NCBI RefSeq assembly: GCF_035582795.1
Contig: NC_134373.1
Span: 34,380,501-34,444,500 of the forward strand
Direction: 5' to 3'
Length of the DNA: 64,000 nucleotides
Origin: Mycteria americana
Taxonomy: Eukaryota; Chordata; Aves; Ciconiiformes; Ciconiidae
The notes beneath the pieces are model-generated. The model saw nothing but the letters and a program-made list of their open reading frames with translations. It had not been told where the DNA came from and did no database searches. Positions within the stretch are counted from its first letter, which is position 1. Each line of letters begins with the position of its first letter. Position numbers and translations under genes: made by a program. Shown here piece by piece: positions 11,501 to 20,559 of the stretch.

Positions 11501-14500
11501 ACAAAACAAAACAAAACCAAAAACTAGACGTAAAGTTTACCCTGGCTTGCTTTAGGTAACGAAGAAAGCCCAGTTCTTCTGGTCGTAAAATGAGCAGAGC
11601 GTGTCCTCTGCCATTTATGCCTCTGGCAGTTCTACCAACACGATGAATATATTCCTTTTGGAAAGAGTAAGAAACAGCAAGTCCAATCAGTCTTTCAAAC
11701 ATATAATAATCAGCTTCACAAAAAAACCCCAAATTTAACATTAATATAGTGTAATGCATCATGCGTTATTTTTTAAGACTTTTTCTTAGCACTGACAGAT
11801 GAATGAGGGAAACTAAGTGCTGAAGATGCAAAGCATAATTAGGCTGAGACAGAACCCCTGACTAGAAGTATTTTACCTTTTACTGAAGAAAAAAATCTTA
11901 GTCTGCTGTAACTGAAAATTAAACTTTGCTTTTGGTATATTTGCTCTGTATATTTATCAAAACTTCTGAGTTTTTTGAGTTTTGCTTGTTTACACTGGAC
12001 ATTTATTCCAATAAGAATACTGACTTTTAAATAAAAATCAAATTTCCACTGGTAAAGCTGTTAGGAGACTCAGGGATGCATATATAAACTCATACTCCTC
12101 CTGAGAAGTGTTTTGTTGTTTAGCTGATTAGATTTTAAATTAATTTAACAGCACAATGAATAATGTTTTAAAAAGCAACTCTTAAAAAGGTAATGAAGGT
12201 CTCAGCTAGGTGCAGCATTTCCTAGGAGCTGGTGAAGGGAAGTGGAAGAAATCAGTGGCTAGATATGAACATGGCTGAATCCTGACCTCTGTCAAGCAGC
12301 AGTTTCAGCTTTTCTCTGCAACTACATTTGTAGCTAGGATTTGATTTGTTGCTGTGAAGCCTCTTTATTTCCTTAACTTACTTTTGGATCATCTGGAGGG
12401 TCATACTGGACAATCCAGTCAACTTCAGGAATATCCAATCCTCTGGCAGCTACATCGGTGCACAACAGTATTCCAGATTCTGCATTACAGAACTGGAAAA
12501 ATGTCGTAGTACGTTTGGTTTGTTTCTGCTTGCCCTAAAAGGAAACAAACACATTAAGGATGAAATATCAACTAATACAAAAAAATAAAACCCCCAAACA
12601 AACCAACAAAAAAATCTGCCAGCTTGTAAGCTTAAATCTAATTTCCCATTTCACATATTATATCACTGCTAAAATATAAAATAATTTGGGGGATCTTTCC
12701 ATGTTATGGACTTTTACAGACCAAGCAGGACTATTTCACAGTGAAGAAACAATGCTACCACAGTGAACTGCACAGGGCTACATGAAATGGTATCTCTCAG
12801 AGGTTACACTGTAACTTCCAAAGCATTAAAAATTTGGTTGCATACACATTCCTTTCAGGAGGGCTGCATAAATGCCTGAAGTTCAGAAAAAGGACATTTG
12901 CAAGTCTAGCAATATGTTAGATACAGGTATATTTTTAAATTTATTTTTTTAAACCTGTAGTGTAACAGTTCTATTGAAGTATAGCAAAAAAAAAAATCCC
13001 CAAAAGAAAAAAATAAAAAAGGACATTTGTGGTCAGTTATAACTATTTCATAAACTTTCAGTCAATTCCTTCTCCTGAACTATGCATTTTGTGGTTTTGA
13101 TAAAAATCTTAAGAATTAGCATAGTAAAACCAAACATCACCCCGTCCTTAGAAAAAACACCCAACGCTCCAGGAATCAGAGTATTTGGATTCCTCTGACG
13201 ATAGCTTTGCTCCACAAATTTGAGTTTTAGTGCTTATGAAAGGCAAGCCCTTGGAAGAAAACAGAAAGCTTTCTAACAGAGAGCATAAATTAGTATCAGT
13301 GTTCAACCCTGGTTTGGAAAACAGCAAGATTAACAATGTTGAAGTGTTGTTATTACATAGTCTTTCCTTATCTTTTTCCTCTACAGACTAATCAAGATCA
13401 TCACCAGTTTTGTGAGCAGGGTACCTGTTTATTAGACACTGGCCTGAAATAAACAAGGCAAATGTAAGGTCAGTAACAACTTACAGGACTATCAGATTAA
13501 TTAATCAATAAATAAAATACTTACATGAATGGCCAAAACAGGCAGATCAATATAGTTCAGTAATTCATAGTGGTACTTCACTGACATACACGAAGAAAAA
13601 AATACCATTAGTTTCTTCTTCCGGTTCTTCTTGAGAAATGTGAAGAGCAAAAGGAATCTTTTTTCAGATGGACACACTACATATCCCTGGAAAATTTTTA
13701 AATATTGTTAAGTAATGTAGTATGGAACAAACGTTTGTTTCAGCAGTACAATTAAATCAGGGAAGTGTTATGTTGTGAAACATAACGGCCAAATAGTTAA
13801 TTTTTCCAGCTATACTGGGCCAAACTATTTGATTTATTGTCTGTCCCTCACCTTGGTATATGAAACTCCTAAAGATGATCAACTTGGCAAGAAACTTACT
13901 GTACTAACTTGAAATATGAAGAAGTAATTTTTGGTTAATTCTCCAAACTAATGTCAGTTCAGTGAAAAGCAATTAGTTTATACAATAAAAACTCATTTCA
14001 AGAACTTTGAATTACTGACATTAGGCATGAAAAAAAACCACATAAAGTTCTTAACTTTTTTTTATGATTTCAAGAATTTTATTTTACAGAATTCTTGCTA
14101 CTGGTTTACTCTTTTAAGGTAATACATAGCTACTGGTAATTTTATAAGAACACCCACCACGTCAACTGCACAAACACAGAAACTGCTGTGCAACTCCATT
14201 TAGCTATTATCTGAAGCAGCAACAATGAAATATATCTGGAGCATATATATATCTCTAGTCAGTAACGTGCAAAATATAGTTAGAAAGACAACTGGAGCTT
14301 AGGTATGTAATATAGATATGACCGGACAAGTGTAAGTAACTATATTACTATTTCATGATGTTTTATGTCATGTGTCCTGCAACCATTGACTAGATGCATG
14401 TAACTTACTACAGTTAGCAGACTGAATAAAGCCCTTTAGGCAACTGAAAGTTTTTGCCCATCAGGATAGTAAACACCCCTTAAGACAGTGTTTGCACAAC

Positions 14501-17500
14501 CCAGTTAAAAACACATAGGACTTGGTATGTTCACAGATCGTACCCTTTTTGATAACATTTGTGTTTTACCTGTTCAAGACCATCTACTGTTGCTGTCTCC
14601 TTGTTATCATCAACCCCAACATATAGTGGCTCTTTCTTCAGAGAGATCTTTGCCAGATCTTCAACCTTTCTGGTTTGTGTAGCAGAAAAAAGCATTGTCT
14701 GTCTGCGCTCTGAAAAAGTATTTTGAAAGACAGCCTCATTTTTTAAAGGAGAATTCAGATAGCAAGTTCATAAAAATCTTTTTTCAATTAAATTCTAATT
14801 CAAACATACTGCTACTGACAAAGACAGGTGTAGTTGTATTATGGATCATACAGGATGTTTACTTATGCTGCCCCTACCCCCAAAATCCTAACAGCTATCA
14901 AAACACAATATTCTCTCTCTCTGGGAAAATGTTAATCATCATCTGCACTCCAATTTAGACACAAAACAATGATTTAAGTAGAGACCAACCTTGTAATTCT
15001 AACTATAAATTGATTTCATTCCCATGAATATTAAAATGTTTTTGTTTAAAAAAAAAAAGTATCATGCTAGAGATTGTGCAAGACAAAACTTACCAAAACT
15101 ACAGTGCATTGTTACTGTTTGTCTTGCAAAATCAGTCTAGAACATACACTTTTGTGCATGCTATTTAGTCATGTGGCAGTACGTCTGTACTGAGCCTCAG
15201 TGACTTCAATGGTCTTAGAGCAGGTGTAGGATGTCTCCTGCCTGCCTATCACCTCTCAGCTCAAAAATACATCCTCATCTTGTAACACTTCCTTGTTACA
15301 TGAGTGTGGAAAATGCAGACTTAGCCTGTTCTACTTCACAACTGCAAGGACAGTAGCAATTGTTCTTGCCAAACAACTGGTGCCACCGTTTTTTTTTTTT
15401 TTTTTCCTATTTTGAAGTGTCTGGTTTAAAATACAATTTCCTTCCTAACGGGACAAAACCAAATTAAACTCGTGCAAAGTAAAAATTTCTTTTATCTATC
15501 ATTTTCCACTTCACGAAGAACATGTCATTTTCTCACTCCTCCTTCCCTTTCCATTTTTAGCACTGTTCATTAACATTCTTCACAGGATGTTATTTATTAG
15601 ATTTATATATCTGCATTTTAAACATGCAGATCTGAATTTTATTATTTAAGATGTGGAACCTCAAAATATTTATCACTGATTTTTTATATAATATTTCCAT
15701 GGGGTTTTTTTTCTGCATTTTGAAAGTTAAAGGGAGTGCCTTGTTGACTCTGAGAATGTGTTTAATATGTCAATTACAAGGAATAACTAAATGAAAAATG
15801 AGGAAAAGAAAACTTTAAGGTAAATACTTAAACTTCCTTAAGATACTGTTCTTGGAGGTATGAAGAAAACGCGAACTGCAAGTCAGAAGAGCTCTTCCCT
15901 TATATTTAAGCCTTATTAGGAAATAATGAATTGTAGGAAATAAACAGGCAGAGGAAGATGAATGAGAGAACATAGATGTTAAACTAAAAGGATCTTATAC
16001 AACAAGAATTATATCCCTGAAGTGCATATGAAAACTCTGTCCTTCAGATAAATGATGTTAAATAAAGTAATATATACTAGCTATCAGAAAGGACAGAGTA
16101 AGACAATCACTCTGAAGTGCATTTACAGAACTATAAAAATTAATGACTTCTCTCTGAATAATTGAGTCATAAAGAAGACATAATGTTAGTCAAGTGATTT
16201 CCAGGAAAGATAGATTTTTTTTTTTCTTACTTGGTAGAAGTTTTATGATCTGTTTCATTTCTTCTTCAAATCCAACCTCCAAGATACGATCCGCCTCATC
16301 AATTACCAAACACTGCAAGTTCTTATACATGAAACCCGGAGTGTTCTAGAAGATTAACAAATTCAGAGTCAGGCAAGGACGGGAGTTTTATTATGTCTTA
16401 ATAACGCAGATTAGACATCAATATTTTATCTACCTGCATATGATCCAGCAGTCTTCCTGGTGTTGCTACAATGATGTTGATTCCATTTCCAAGTTTCTGT
16501 GCTTCTGCTGATCTGTTACTGCCCCCCATTATCAGACCATAGGTGTGAACATGATGATTCATAAGTTCTTTAAGAACTCCATAGGTTTGCATAGCAAGCT
16601 CTCGAGTAGGAGAAAGAATAATAACACCCGTTCCTAAAAAATACATCAATCAGACAAGAATAAATTACAGCTTGTCCAATCCCCCTCCTAGCCACGTCCC
16701 TAAATGGCTGCGCCACAGTAAAATTCAGCTGTGAGATGAAGAGCCTTACCATTTCTAGGCATGAATTTTAGCTTGTAGATGAGCTCTACTGCAGGAATAA
16801 GAAACGCAAGGGTTTTGCCACTGCCCGTTTTTGCAGCTGCTAAAATATCCCTGTATGCAGCAAAGTTAGAAAAAGTATTTAGTTGATCGTACAGAGAAAA
16901 GAACAGTCGTATTTTGAACAATGTTGACAATGTAAAAACATAGCATGGCTTAAAGGAAACCAGTAGAGTTGGTATCAAGAGCTCGGTGGTAGATGTGGTC
17001 CACAGTAATTGGTCACTATGTCTTTAGTGATGGCGTGAGAGTGTCTTTGAGACACAGTGACAAGACTAGTGAAAACAGACTTCCCTGCTTTAAAAGCCAA
17101 ATGCAAAGCAGTTTCCATGAGCTTACCCTAAGTATTTGTTCACATGCAACCCAGATATACTTTGTTAATTTGTATTAATATCTATAAACAAAATATATAA
17201 AATGTGAGAACATATTTAAAAAAAAAAAAAACAGTTTAGCTGCAGAAAGTCACATTTCATGTATTTAGATTGCTAGCAAAACGTACACAACATTTGGGGT
17301 CAATATAGTGATTAAAAAGTCGTATCTCTTACCTGCCTTCCAGAAGCGGCTTAATACTTTTATGCTGAATTTCAGTCATGTGCGTAAACCCCATGTCATT
17401 TATGCCTTTCAATGTATTCTCACTGACAACACCAGCCAGGGAAGCAAAAGAATTGTCTTCAAAAGCACCTGAAGTGAGGGACGGAAATAAAAAATATTCA

Positions 17501-19655
17501 AAGTTATTTCTTCAATTCCATCTGTCCTCTGAGATTACCCAGTTAAAAGTGACCTAGATGAAAAAAAACAAAGCAAAGGACTTTTTCTTATTCCTTTCTA
17601 CCATGAAATCTGAAGACATTGACAAAACACTCTGTATTAATGTGTTCCTAAGAATACTACACTGAGCTGTTAAAAATGAACATGAATGCACTGCTTCTCC
17701 TGCCAAATTTACTAGTCATACCCCTCCATCTTGCTCTTCATTGACTTCTTCCTCTACAGTTAAACATGTGTGTATTTATGTTTTAAAACAGATTTTCACT
17801 AGTAATTTTAAGACTAACAGGAGTGTGCATACAATGCAAATCTCAAAGAACAGTAACCGAGTAATAGCTGTACAGTTGCCAGTGTCATATCACCTGTATT
17901 CAAACACCTGACTAATAAAGCTAATTTGAAAACTGCAACTTGCTCTGGAAGAAAGCGTTAGACCATGGCTTTTTGCACATGTATGAGAAAGAGGACACGA
18001 GGTACCTGTTACACCTAGTGGTAAACTGGGCACTTCATCCTCTTCCCCCTCCTCCTCTTCCACTTCTTTCTCTCCAGAATCTTGCTTATCTTCATCTTCT
18101 ACCTCCACAGATTCATCTTCTTCAGTTTTTGCTTTTTTAGTTTCTGTATCTAGAGCGTTATTTTACAGAAGACAAGTCAGTTAGAGATACGAAGGACACA
18201 TTCATCATTAAAAGTTGTTCCAGAGTGATTTTCTTTAGTCTGCAAACCACTCGCAAATGTAATGCTTTTTTCGGGGGGGTGGGGCAGGAGAAGGGGAGGC
18301 GAGGTTTCTATGGAAATTTCTGAGGCAGAGGGCACAAAATTCAGAAGTTCCTTGCACACAATCCACTTTGCACAGTAAAATAGTGAAGTTTAACATATAC
18401 TATACAAAATTTTCTGTGGAAACGAGGAATAAGTTACAAAATTCTTTCCTGTCTGTAATGCAGACATGAAGTTTCCAACACGGTTTGTGCTCAGGCCATA
18501 TGAAATGTAATGTCTGTTCTTTTTAAAGTACCTTAATCTTCAGAGAACTGCATGAAAACACCTCTTTATTTGCATAACCATGAGAAGCATCACAAAGATC
18601 AAACATATAAAAGTTTCAAATATATATATACATGCATATATATATGTACAAAAATCTAGCAATATTTGCAGGATGCAATTTTTGGGGCTAGTTTCCCAGT
18701 ATACTTTAGTTTCACAATATACAGATGTTGCCAAAGGCTCGATGTGTTGCTAAAAAGACGTACTGGCTGGACATGCAAGCACAGAAAGCATCCATCTGTC
18801 AAAGCTCTGCTTTGAAAGACAGTATATATATTTGCATAATAAACAAGCAAAACATCCAAACTTAACGTTACAAAGCGGAATCCTATGCAGCAATTAAACT
18901 GGTTGTTAGTGGTTCAGTACATATTAGAGTTCAAATGTTACAGCTGGAATAAGAAAACAGGTAATAGTGAAGACCTCCAGGGCCTTAAAACGCACACGAG
19001 ACCAACACATGGTACCTGTCGCAGTCCAGCCGACAAACCCTCTGTGACCGGGCGGAAAACGACAGCAGGCGCTTTTTAGGGTTTCCAAGAACAACTCGGC
19101 CTTGGGAGACACACTGTATTTGTTAGGATAACGTACCATCTTCCACGTTAGCCGCCGCTTTCCTCTTTTTCTTCTTCCTCTTCTTGTCCCCGCCGCGGGG
19201 GCCGGCAGCCTCCTCAGCCTCCGCGCCCTCCGAGGCCGCCCCGGCCGCCGCCGCTTCTACCTCAGGGGCCGCCGCCGCCGCCTCCTCCACCTCCTCCTCC
19301 GGGGGGCCCTGCGACGCCGCCTCGCCTGGCGGAGGCACTGCACGGCGCGGAGACACGATTCGGAGAGAGAGGGGAAAAAAAGCAAAGTCAGCGACGGCTC
19401 CGCAAGCGCTCAGCCGAGGAGAGGCTCAGCCGAGGAGAGGCTCAGCCGAGGAGAGGCTCAGCCGAGGAGAGGCTCAGCCGAGGAGAGGCTCCGCAGAGCG
19501 GCCCGCCCGGCCCCGGCCCGGCCCGGCCCCGCCGTACCTGCCCCCTCAGCCGCCCGCAGCTTCAGGTTGCGCTGCCGCAGCTTCAGGTTGCGCTTGTGGA
19601 TCTTCCTGCGGAGCAGCCGCATGGGCAAGTTGCCCGCGGCCACCGACACCGACAT
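8446..19655 (-). CDS. DDX18: DDX18, DEAD-box ATP-dependent RNA helicase (complete, 14 coding exons)
   Basis: Join, in transcript order: 19655-19538, 19337-19137, 18149-18006, 17468-17333, 16850-16750, 16633-16434, 16345-16231, 14709-14570, 13686-13525, 12534-12382, 11654-11541, 10802-10746, 9382-9205, 8588-8446. The total is 1962 nt, or 653 residues plus TAA; human DDX18 is 670. Every intron is GT-AG and phase is kept throughout. The protein matches the DDX18/Has1 family: Q motif (Gln189), AKTGSGKT (206-213), PTRELA (242-247), TPGRLLD (291-297), DEAD as DEADR (316-320), SAT (347-349), TDVAARGLD (465-473), HRVGRTAR (494-501), then the conserved C-terminal extension and a Gly-rich tail. Family knowledge: a nucleolar RNA-dependent ATPase needed for early 60S ribosome assembly. 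The N-terminus has an alanine/glutamate-rich stretch and a basic nuclear-localisation run. No frameshift or missing catalytic residue was seen. The transcription start is not determined. Confidence 0.97.
9205..9382 (-). CDS. DDX18: DDX18 coding exon 13 (residues 548-606)
   Basis: Acceptor CCCACCAG|CTGG, donor CCTCA|GTATCC. It encodes the C-terminal domain typical of this helicase branch ([19 protein letters not shown], then [20 protein letters not shown], then [12 protein letters not shown]), which is nearly identical to the mammalian protein. Confidence 0.97.
10746..10802 (-). CDS. DDX18: DDX18 coding exon 12 (residues 529-547)
   Basis: A 57-nt microexon-sized exon: acceptor TTTAAG|GTACC behind an A-rich tract (T-rich on the coding strand), donor CTCAG|GTATG. 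It encodes [19 protein letters not shown], the start of the C-terminal extension found in the DDX18/Has1 branch. Confidence 0.95.
11541..11654 (-). CDS. DDX18: DDX18 coding exon 11 (residues 491-528, motif VI)
   Basis: Acceptor CAAAAG|GAA, donor CAGG|GTAAAC, 38 whole codons. It encodes [20 protein letters not shown] and then [18 protein letters not shown]. Motif VI (HRVGRTAR) supplies the arginine finger. Confidence 0.97.
12382..12534 (-). CDS. DDX18: DDX18 coding exon 10 (residues 440-490, motif V)
   Basis: Acceptor TTTTAG|GGC, donor AAAA|GTAAGT, 51 whole codons. It begins [20 protein letters not shown] and includes [15 protein letters not shown]. Motif V (TDVAARGLD, 465-473) and the preceding motif IVa region are intact. 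Confidence 0.97.
13525..13686 (-). CDS. DDX18: DDX18 coding exon 9 (residues 386-439)
   Basis: Acceptor TTCCAG|GGA, donor CAT|GTAAG, 54 whole codons. It begins RecA domain 2 with [18 protein letters not shown] and includes the motif IV region LMVFFSSC. It ends at LPVLAIH. Confidence 0.97.
14570..14709 (-). CDS. DDX18: DDX18 coding exon 8 (residues 339-385, motif III)
   Basis: Acceptor TTTCAG|AGCG after the longest intron (1521 nt), donor AACAG|GTAAAAC. It carries SAT (347-349), which couples ATP hydrolysis to unwinding, and the conserved ARISLKKEP-type segment and VGVDD that lead to RecA domain 2. Confidence 0.97.
14710..16230 (-). other. DDX18: DDX18 intron 7 (1521 nt)
   Basis: The longest intron. 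It is AT-rich with a T-run near 15390-15405. No snoRNA boxes, exon or recognisable repeat were found. The other introns over 500 nt (18150-19136, 17469-18005, 13687-14569, 12535-13524, 11655-12381, 10803-11540, 9383-10745, 8589-9204) likewise show only unique AT-rich sequence and short homopolymers. Confidence 0.7.
16231..16345 (-). CDS. DDX18: DDX18 coding exon 7 (residues 301-338, DEAD box)
   Basis: Acceptor TTCTAG|AAC, donor CCAA|GTAAG. It encodes [20 protein letters not shown] and continues to KLLP. Motif II (Asp316-Glu-Ala-Asp319) coordinates magnesium and catalyses ATP hydrolysis. Confidence 0.97.
16434..16633 (-). CDS. DDX18: DDX18 coding exon 6 (residues 234-300, motifs Ia and Ib)
   Basis: Acceptor TTTTAG|GAAC, donor ATGCAG|GTAGA, phase 0 at the end. 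It carries motif Ia PTRELA (242-247), the conserved GGSN, and motif Ib TPGRLLD (291-297), which contact the RNA backbone. The flanking introns are very short (116 and 88 nt). Confidence 0.97.
16750..16850 (-). CDS. DDX18: DDX18 coding exon 5 (residues 200-233, Walker A)
   Basis: Acceptor ATACAG|GG, donor AATG|GTAAGG. It encodes [14 protein letters not shown] and then [20 protein letters not shown]. Motif I (AKTGSGKT, Lys212) is the phosphate-binding loop and is intact. Confidence 0.97.
17333..17468 (-). CDS. DDX18: DDX18 coding exon 4 (residues 155-199, Q motif)
   Basis: Acceptor CTTCAG|GTGC, donor GGCAG|GTAAGAG. It encodes the start of RecA domain 1, with the Q motif GFTHMTEIQ (Gln189), which contacts the adenine of ATP in this family. 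It also carries the conserved upstream aromatic Phe162 (in FEDNSFASL). Confidence 0.97.
18006..18149 (-). CDS. DDX18: DDX18 coding exon 3 (residues 107-154)
   Basis: Acceptor CTCTAG, donor ACAG|GTACC, 144 nt, phase 1 kept. It encodes a strongly acidic linker with long Glu/Asp runs, ending in the family-conserved [10 protein letters not shown] just before the helicase core. The acidic block after a basic block is typical of nucleolar DEAD-box proteins. Confidence 0.95.
19137..19337 (-). CDS. DDX18: DDX18 coding exon 2 (residues 40-106)
   Basis: Acceptor GTGCAG, donor GATG|GTACG. It encodes a low-complexity alanine/glutamate-rich segment (about 45-85) and then a basic cluster, KKRKKKKRK at 91-99, a likely nuclear or nucleolar targeting signal. 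The very GC-rich codons belong to the CpG island. This segment is poorly conserved in the family and differs from the mammalian sequence in composition. Confidence 0.93.
19408..19487. repeat. 16-bp minisatellite, five perfect units, in DDX18 intron 1
   Basis: The unit GCTCAGCCGAGGAGAG is repeated five times without a mismatch, followed by a partial sixth unit starting GCTCCG. The array fills 40 percent of the 200-nt first intron, inside the CpG island, and lies 50 bases from the exon 1 donor. Perfect units suggest a recent expansion or an ongoing one. Confidence 0.95.
19538..19655 (-). CDS. DDX18: DDX18 coding exon 1 (residues 1-39)
   Basis: Begins at the ATG read from 19655-19653 (context GCGGAGATGT, G at -3). 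It encodes [15 protein letters not shown] and then a basic run ([19 protein letters not shown]) that matches the conserved DDX18 N-terminus, which is why this start was chosen. It ends at CAG|GTACGG with one base of the next codon. The frame stays open for 115 codons upstream to another ATG at 20000 (see findings). Confidence 0.95.
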
Positions 19656-20559
19656 CTCCGCCGCCTCCCTCCGCTCACCCGGCCACACGTGGGGACGGCG
19701 GCGCCGCGCATCCGGGCCCCGCCGGAACCCCCCCGGCCGCCCGCGAGGCCTGACGGGCGGCCCGCAGCGGCCTCCGGCGGCCCGGCGGAGACAGCGCCGC
19801 GGAGCCGGGCACCACCCGCGCCTCGCCGGGAGGAGGCGTCTGGGGCCCCGCCCCTGGCGGGGACGTCCCCGGGCACGGCTGGGAGACCGGGCCGTGTGTC
19901 CTGCCGCGGGCCGTCGTCCCCCCTGCCCGTCCCCTGTAGCCCAGCGAGTGAGGGCGGAAAAGGGAGTCGCCATCTCCGCCACAGACACGCCCTGCCCCAC
20001 GGTACCCGTTTGCCCCGTGGTGTTGCCTCCTTCACTCGTGGCTACAGGTGTTTAACTCCAACGGGAGCAAGAAACGCTCCCGGGCATCCACCTCTGCGGT
20101 TCCGAATTTAGCACCTCCGGGAGAGGCGGTTCTGGGGACGCGCTGCGTGTGCGGGCCAGAGGGGCCGGAGGCAGCGCTGTGTGCCCCGCAGTGCTGCCGG
20201 GCTGCAGGCGGTAGCTGGCAGCGGGGATCCCCGGCGGCTCTTACCTCCGCTGGCATCCCAGGGGATGCAGCACGCTGCGCTGCAAACTTTCATGCCGACT
20301 TCCAGCACTAAACCTGGTGAAACTTTCAGGCTTGCAGAGTCCCCAGCACCGACCCTGGGGATAAAGGACACAGCTGCGCCTTCGGCGAAGTTCTGCATCT
20401 TCGGTAGCCACCTGGCCCGCTGTCTGTTCTTCCTGATGGGTGCAAAGAACATGGAAATCCCCTGGATTTTCACCAGCCTGGCAGTGCTAGCGAGTGGGCC
20501 AAATCTGGGAGCCTGCCATTTCCAGGGCACGGTTTCTTGGAGCTCTATTAGGTAGCGCT

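Larger units (their letters stand above)
19140..20330. promoter_or_regulatory. DDX18: CpG island and DDX18 promoter region
   Basis: A sharp switch from AT-rich to very GC-rich, CpG-dense DNA covers DDX18 exons 1-2, intron 1 and about 700 bases upstream of the start codon. This is the usual broad housekeeping promoter of a ribosome-biogenesis gene. No TATA box is evident. A YY1-type match, AGATGGCGAC on the minus strand, lies at 19966-19975, and GGCGGAA (ETS-like, plus strand) is close by. The island extends upstream, so divergent transcription is possible, but no plus-strand gene is visible. Confidence 0.8.

Noticed and set aside
13290-13410. Possible box C/D snoRNA in DDX18 intron 9 (GTGATGA ... 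CTGA on the minus strand)
   Set aside because: Box C and D matches are about 100 nt apart but no terminal stem pairs around them, and no C'/D' boxes were seen.
16570-16978. Minus-strand frames overlapping DDX18 exons 5-6
   Set aside because: Read-through of exons into introns; the spliced gene explains them.
19184-19753. Plus-strand 189-codon open frame over the CpG island
   Set aside because: It is antisense to DDX18 exons 1-2; Ala/Pro/Ser-rich content follows from GC-rich DNA with few stops.
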